Assembly (NCBI GenBank): GCA_023431185.1
Contig: JAEYXS010000055.1
Span: forward strand, 12,764-76,763
Direction of reading: 5' to 3'
Source of the DNA: Verrucomicrobiota bacterium
Lineage (GTDB): Bacteria > Verrucomicrobiota > Verrucomicrobiia > Limisphaerales > JAEYXS01
DNA: 64,000 nucleotides
In this document: piece after piece, positions 59,338-64,000 of the stretch
How the letters are laid out: each line of letters starts with the position of its first letter
How positions within the stretch are numbered: the stretch's first letter is position 1
The notes under the pieces: model-generated
Database searches by the model: none
Seen by the model: the letters and a program-made list of their open reading frames with translations, nothing else
What the model was told of the DNA's origin: nothing
Made by a program: the position numbers and the translations under genes

Positions 59338-60966
59338 TCAATGCAGTCTAAGCAGTTTAGCTTTTATGATTTCCGCCACATCCAATTTTCGAAGCACTCC
59401 TTTTCCCGCGCCTACTACCAGCACTTTCCCATCAGCCGAAAAATTCACACTGGGAGTCAGACTTCCGGCCGTATCCCATCTAGCCTGTCCTAGAATGGTC
59501 ATTTCGGGTAAACCCCACAGAACCAGACCGTCACTTACCCCGGCGGCCAAGCGCTTACCATCAGGGGAGAAAGCCAAGCTGTCGCTATTGTAGAAATAGC
59601 TGCCATTCGACAGCTTCAGTTTCCCGATCTGCGTCCATTGGCCAGTTTCCCAAAGATGGATTTCCCCGATTACCGAAATGGCGATCATGGTTTCTTCCGG
59701 GTGAATAGCAATCGCCAGCGGTGTGTATTTCTGTCGCAGCGTCTTGAGCTCCTTTCCGTTGCTTGGATTCCAAATCTTGATCTCTCCCTGATAGGTCGCC
59801 CCCACCAGAAAGGTTCCGTTCGCCGAGTAAAGCAAATGGCTGACATCCTCATTTCTTTTGCCGATTCGATGAACCAGCATCCCATTACTCGTTCGCTGGA
59901 TCTCAACACCTCGGTCAGAATCAACCGCGATGGTTTCTCCGTCCGGGGAAAAAGCGACAACCCCAACTGCATGCGGTTTCTCGGCCAAGTTGCGCACCTT
60001 TGAGCCATCCGGCATCGCCCAAAGAGCGGGGATAATACCCCGGCCTCCCAATGCCAGAAGTTTACCATCCTTGGAGATGGAGATCGTAGCATCGCTGCCG
60101 CTCATGCGCCCACCCCAAGTATTAAGCAGGTGAAAATCTTCAAACCGAAGCAGTTTTAGCTCCCCAAAGCTGCTCAGCACAACCACCTGCTGCTGGTCTG
60201 GTGTGATACGGACCTGGCCGATGGTGCCGTTAGCAAAGAGTGTGTGAGCGTTCAACTGATGCCTGGCGAGCCTCTTATTGAACCATTCCTTCAGCTCACT
60301 CTTGGACGTATTTCGGGCAAGCCAGTCGCGGTTGAACCAAATCCCTTTGCGGGACACGTCCACTCCAACCTCGTCCAACAGCTTTAGCGCCATCACCGTT
60401 TCATTCGCGCCGATCAAACGGTCCGAATTTGGATTCGCAGGAAGACCAGATAGGGTTTTCTTGAGTACACCCAGATCATTGTAATGTGGGTCGTCAGTTA
60501 CTATCCAGACGGCCGCTTGCACCACCGCGAAATCAAGGTCTTGCCCGGCGACTGCCTTCGCCACCAGTGCCAGTTCCGGTTTATCACTCTTGGGCCTGAA
60601 GCTGAAAACATCCTTACCTCCCGGAATGGCACGGTGTAATTTGGCACAAGCCACACGGACCGTAATTGTGAAGGGGCTATCCGTCGAAAGCTTAAATTTG
60701 ACATGCTCCAGCAAGACCATGTCCTGCACTCTTCCCCCGGAAGCAAGGAACATCGAACCCGGATGCAATTCAATCTCGACATCCGCTTTCTCAAGCCTCT
60801 GCACAGTCACGACCAATCCCTCAATGTCTTTGCCGGCAAACGAGGCTTTCACCAAGCCCCGGTCGATCGCCTCACTCAATTCGACCACCGAACCGGAAGC
60901 ATTGCCCTGCCCCATCAGCACCCACTGGAACGCCATTAAGGCGATGAGCAGTGCAAGCTTCTTCAT
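59338..60966 (-). CDS. Secreted WD40-type protein with thioester-like N-domain
   Basis: The 542-residue protein has a signal peptide (about 1-23), an N-terminal domain (about 30-230) and a WD40/YVTN-type propeller (about 245-540) with DATISISKDGKLLALGG, VVAFSPDGETIAVDS, LAFSPDGKRLAAG and NFSADGKVLVVGAG. In the N-domain, a Cys in VACAKLHRAIPGG and a later VVQAAVWIVTDD recall the Cys...TQxA pattern of thioester adhesion domains; this is suggestive only. Its start overlaps the end of the gene at 60963 by 4 bp, so both are co-expressed. Confidence 0.7.
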   Translation of the reverse strand: MKKLALLIALMAFQWVLMGQGNASGSVVELSEAIDRGLVKASFAGKDIEGLVVTVQRLEKADVEIELHPGSMFLASGGRVQDMVLLEHVKFKLSTDSPFTITVRVACAKLHRAIPGGKDVFSFRPKSDKPELALVAKAVAGQDLDFAVVQAAVWIVTDDPHYNDLGVLKKTLSGLPANPNSDRLIGANETVMALKLLDEVGVDVSRKGIWFNRDWLARNTSKSELKEWFNKRLARHQLNAHTLFANGTIGQVRITPDQQQVVVLSSFGELKLLRFEDFHLLNTWGGRMSGSDATISISKDGKLLALGGRGIIPALWAMPDGSKVRNLAEKPHAVGVVAFSPDGETIAVDSDRGVEIQRTSNGMLVHRIGKRNEDVSHLLYSANGTFLVGATYQGEIKIWNPSNGKELKTLRQKYTPLAIAIHPEETMIAISVIGEIHLWETGQWTQIGKLKLSNGSYFYNSDSLAFSPDGKRLAAGVSDGLVLWGLPEMTILGQARWDTAGSLTPSVNFSADGKVLVVGAGKGVLRKLDVAEIIKAKLLRLH

Positions 60967-62672
60967 TTGAACTCGATGGTCACAAATACGGTGTTGCTTA
61001 ATGGTTTGGCCTTGGCCAGGTCACCCCGGCCTTCTACCAGTTGCAGCATCGCCAGACCTTTCCCGGACAACTTCTGTTTGCCACCGGCGATCACAAAACT
61101 AACCTTTTCACCCATCTTGGTCTCGCGTTCCAAAGAGTAATACTCCCCTGATAATTTTTCCCGGTCCTCGTATTTAAGCAAAATCGCCGAGCGTGCCCGA
61201 TAGGAATGATTTTTCACACCAGGTGCTGTCTTCACCTGCAAAGTGACGCCCAGCAGATAAAGGAAGTCACCACCTTGGCCCTCATGCACACGCTCTTGGT
61301 CCACCCAGATGTAGTAGCGGTGACCTTCGGCGAAAGCCTTCTCTGCCTCCTTCGCCGGGTCGACTGGAACAGGTGTGGATTGTGGCAGGATACCTGCCGG
61401 TGGGGGCTGAGCTTTCGCAACCGGGGGCGAAACTTGCGGGACAGATTTAACACCTGAAGTGGCAGTATTAGAGGCTGCCGGTGGACGGCCACTTTTCGAT
61501 TTCGCCAGATACTCTTTGAATCCATCTTTGAAAGCCAGCAGCGGTTTGGCATCTGCCATTGCGGTGAGCTTGTGCCAATTCAAAGTTTGTGGCACGCCCA
61601 CCTCAAATGCCCCGACGTATCCACCTTTTTCTGAGATTGTCAGTTTGGTTAATTCACCGGGCACTTTGCCCAAAATACCTTCAAGTTTCCCCTCGGCCAG
61701 ATTCCATACTGGCAACCCGGTCGTACCAGTCACCAACCGCTTGCTGTCAGGGGTGAACAAAACCTGAAATAGGGTCCTGGGAGGCACCACCAGGCCGTCA
61801 TCCAGACCAATAGAGGACTGCAATTCAAAGTCAGTAGCACGCAGCAATTTGATACCGTCTGTCCCATACAATGCGATGTGTTTCCCGTCCGGGCTTACTT
61901 TCATATTCGTCCCTTTGGGCAACCAATCACGTGGGATGTCTAAAGACCTTAGCACTTCCCCACTCTCAATGCTTCGGGCAATCAAAGTATTGCTGCCCAG
62001 TGGAGAGAGCGAATAGATGACCAAGCCATCAGGCGAGATGGCAATCTGACGCGGGCTGACTCTGGTCACATCAAATGTCTTTTCCATGCGCTTGGCCTCG
62101 ATGTTCCAAACCTCGATACTCGCCTTGCCCGGCAGGTCACATACAAAAACAACTCTCGAACCGTCTGGTGTAAAGTCCGCGATCTTGGCCATTCTTGCCG
62201 GACCGTCAGTCGAAAATCGTGAACTTACCGGCAGGAGGGTAATTGGTGCTTTCTTCGCCAATGAATAGACCGTGACCCCCTGCCCGTTCCAATAGGCAAA
62301 CTTGTCATCCGCACTCCAAATCAGTCCGAATTCATGACCCTGCATGTTATTGAATGCCTTATCCCAGTTATCCAGGAATGGCGCATCCCCGCCTCTCCGC
62401 AAGTCATAGATCTTGACGGAAAGCCCGGCACCTTGCTGTTCCGTAAATAGCCCCCATCTGCCGTTAGGACTGACAGAGTTGAAGGCATGGTTCCTTGCCG
62501 GGATCTTCCAGCCTTGGCTCTTTGGCATGTCCTCGGCAGCGTTCAGATGCCCTCCAGCCAGAACGGATGACAGGAAACCCACCCAGACAAGCAACCGCTT
62601 TATGGGGATCGGAAGATGGAACGAGGCAGAAGCACAAAGCCTCGATACGACAGCGTCGTAACGATTTTTCAT
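60963..62672 (-). CDS. Secreted WD40-type protein with C-terminal beta domain
   Basis: The 569-residue protein has a signal-like helix (about 24-46, RLLVWVGFLSSVLAGGHLNA), a propeller with repeats such as KIADFTPDGSRVVFVCD, QIAISPDGLVIYSLSPLG and MKVSPDGKHIALYG, a Pro-rich linker (about 395-440) and a C-terminal domain starting GHRYYIWVDQERVHEGQGGDFLYLLGVTL. It is the first gene of a two-gene unit with the WD40 protein at 59338. Probably periplasmic; function unknown. Confidence 0.7.
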   Translation of the reverse strand: MKNRYDAVVSRLCASASFHLPIPIKRLLVWVGFLSSVLAGGHLNAAEDMPKSQGWKIPARNHAFNSVSPNGRWGLFTEQQGAGLSVKIYDLRRGGDAPFLDNWDKAFNNMQGHEFGLIWSADDKFAYWNGQGVTVYSLAKKAPITLLPVSSRFSTDGPARMAKIADFTPDGSRVVFVCDLPGKASIEVWNIEAKRMEKTFDVTRVSPRQIAISPDGLVIYSLSPLGSNTLIARSIESGEVLRSLDIPRDWLPKGTNMKVSPDGKHIALYGTDGIKLLRATDFELQSSIGLDDGLVVPPRTLFQVLFTPDSKRLVTGTTGLPVWNLAEGKLEGILGKVPGELTKLTISEKGGYVGAFEVGVPQTLNWHKLTAMADAKPLLAFKDGFKEYLAKSKSGRPPAASNTATSGVKSVPQVSPPVAKAQPPPAGILPQSTPVPVDPAKEAEKAFAEGHRYYIWVDQERVHEGQGGDFLYLLGVTLQVKTAPGVKNHSYRARSAILLKYEDREKLSGEYYSLERETKMGEKVSFVIAGGKQKLSGKGLAMLQLVEGRGDLAKAKPLSNTVFVTIEFK

Positions 62673-62819
62673 AAGTTAGGGCAGCTCTTTTGTAGTAACT
62701 GCCTTTTAAGGTTATTCAAGCTTTTCCGCTGAGCCCACGTTCAGCCACTCCCTTTCTCTGCTCGCCTAGGAAATGAGCAGGGTTATTCGCGAACAATCCT
62801 CAACTACAAACAAAAACTC

Positions 62820-63908
62820 ATGAACGCAGTCCTCCCTGAACTGAAATCCGTCAGTCTCTATTACCGTGAAGGCAGCAGTGACAAGGAATACCACGTCCGC
62901 CTCGAAGAATCCGGTTCCGGCTTCCTCGTCAACTTCGCCTATGGCCGGCGCGGTTCCACCCTCGCCACGGGAACTAAAACGTCCTCGCCGGTCTCGTTTG
63001 AGGTCGCTCAGCGACTCTTTGACAAACTGGTGAAAGAGAAGAAGGCCAAGGGCTACACCGAAGGTGAATCCGGCACGCCATATCAACGATCCGACGACGA
63101 GGAAAACCACGAAGGCTTGCGGCCCCAGTTGTTGAACCCCGTCGCGGAAGCCGACGTCGAACGGCTCCTTGCTGACCCGAACTGGTTCATGCAGGAGAAG
63201 CTCGATGGTCGCCGGACCCTCCTCGAAAAGGATGGTTCACACATCATCCCCTGCAACAAAAAGGGGTTCGCCATCAGCGCGCCCGTCACCCTCCTCGCCT
63301 CCGCCCAGCGTCTGAATTACAACTGTGCATTGGATGGCGAGTGCATCGGAGATTACCTCTACGTGTTCGACCTGCTGGAACTGGACGGGGAAGACCTCCG
63401 GCCCCAGCCATTTGAGCAACGGTATATCGCCCTGCTGAACCTCATCGCCGGTTCGCACACGCGACATATCCAGATCGTGCAGTGCTTCACCACCGCCAAG
63501 GACAAGCAAGCCTGGTTTCGTGAACTGCAACGAAAGCGGGCTGAAGGCGTGGTGTTCAAAGACAAACGGGCACCTTACACCGCGGGTCGTCCGCATAGTG
63601 GTGGCACGCAGTTGAAGCACAAGTTCATCGCGTCGCTGTCGGCGGTGGTCACCGCCCTCAATCCGCAGCGCAGCGTCACCGTCGCGCTGCTGGACCTGAC
63701 GACCGGCTGGCATCCCATCGGTAACGTCACCATCCCGGCCAACCACCCGGTTCCGGCCGTGGGCACGGTAGTCGAGGTCCAATACCTGTACGCGTTCACC
63801 CAGAGCCGCAAGCTGTTCCAGCCGGTCTATCTGGGCGAACGCCGGGATGTGGAACAGACCGAGTGCCTCATCACCCAGCTCAAGTTCAAAGCCGACGACG
63901 AAGGCTGA
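62820..63908 (+). CDS. WGR domain fused to ATP-dependent DNA ligase
   Basis: The 362-residue protein begins with a WGR domain (about 10-80, SLYYREGSSDKEYHVRLEESGSGFLVNFAYGRRGS) and continues as a nucleotidyltransferase: motif I EKLDGRR with K127, YVFDLLELDGEDL (motif III region), EGVVFKDKRAPYT (motif IV) and LKHKF (motif V), then a short OB-fold. It has the size and order of small ATP-dependent DNA ligases. WGR domains bind DNA ends in PARPs. A repair or mobile-element role is likely. It is the last gene seen before the window ends. Confidence 0.85.
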   Translation: MNAVLPELKSVSLYYREGSSDKEYHVRLEESGSGFLVNFAYGRRGSTLATGTKTSSPVSFEVAQRLFDKLVKEKKAKGYTEGESGTPYQRSDDEENHEGLRPQLLNPVAEADVERLLADPNWFMQEKLDGRRTLLEKDGSHIIPCNKKGFAISAPVTLLASAQRLNYNCALDGECIGDYLYVFDLLELDGEDLRPQPFEQRYIALLNLIAGSHTRHIQIVQCFTTAKDKQAWFRELQRKRAEGVVFKDKRAPYTAGRPHSGGTQLKHKFIASLSAVVTALNPQRSVTVALLDLTTGWHPIGNVTIPANHPVPAVGTVVEVQYLYAFTQSRKLFQPVYLGERRDVEQTECLITQLKFKADDEG

Positions 63909-63930
63909 ACTGGACGCTGGTCAACCTCCG

Positions 63931-63948
63931 CCTCCCGCAAGGGAGGCA
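63931..63948. terminator. Short hairpin after the ligase gene
   Basis: GCCTCCC (63931-63937) pairs with GGGAGGC (63942-63948), but no good T-run follows. It is a weak terminator or a repeat. Confidence 0.4.
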
Positions 63949-64000
63949 TTCTCCCCGTAAACCTCAAACCCATTCCCGCCGGCCCGGCTCTCCCGCACGG

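Overview
The window looks like a chromosomal stretch of a Verrucomicrobiota bacterium, probably near Pedosphaera/Limisphaerales. The evidence is a planctomycete-type cytochrome c/DUF1549 protein, a pseudopilin ending in the H-X9-DG motif, a DUF1080 protein, PQQ-like propellers, a kelch/sodium-symporter fusion, large secreted proteins whose C-termini follow the Verrucomicrobial pattern, and many short dispersed palindromes. The assignment rests on family recognition, not on a database search.

Positions 1-19.7 kb are ordinary chromosome. They hold a partial PSCyt1/DUF1549 protein, a conserved 58-residue protein, a lipoprotein-pseudopilin operon behind a sigma-54-like promoter, an SDR enzyme, an EF-hand protein, a sialic-acid-type lyase with a kelch-SSS transporter, DUF1080, a DJ-1/PfpI protein, a PQQ propeller, gdhA and a 1411-residue Calx-beta protein.

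Positions 19.7-36.5 kb form a complete nitrate assimilation locus read mostly on the minus strand. Uptake genes come first (Tat-exported NrtA, NrtS-like protein, NrtB permease, two ATPases, outer-membrane porin). A reduction operon follows (a DmsB-DmsC fusion, molybdopterin nitrate reductase, cupin, diflavin reductase, siroheme nitrite reductase). A NasS-like soluble sensor and a divergent LysR regulator sit upstream, with sigma-54-like promoters. The nitrate reductase carries an in-frame segment derived from a dispersed repeat. Next comes a 1511-residue PL8 polysaccharide lyase.

Positions 41.5-48.7 kb are the most interesting part. A 7.1-kb element has integrated into the anticodon loop of a tRNA-Leu(UAG) gene and split it: the 3' part is at 41544-41601, the 5' part at 48703-48741, and both carry a 13-bp core. 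The element encodes a tyrosine recombinase, an AlpA-like protein, a J-domain protein, an HUH-type Rep, a secreted LamG cargo protein and its own intact tRNA-Leu(UAG), which can replace the gene it destroyed.

Positions 48.7-64 kb look like further island DNA. They hold a second, related integrase with an in-frame amber codon, a small-HTH/HNH gene run, a phage decoration/capsid remnant bracketed by palindromic repeats, small membrane proteins, a four-gene cassette with a PD-(D/E)XK nuclease and a SymE-like protein, a pair of WD40-type secreted proteins, and a WGR-domain ATP-dependent DNA ligase.
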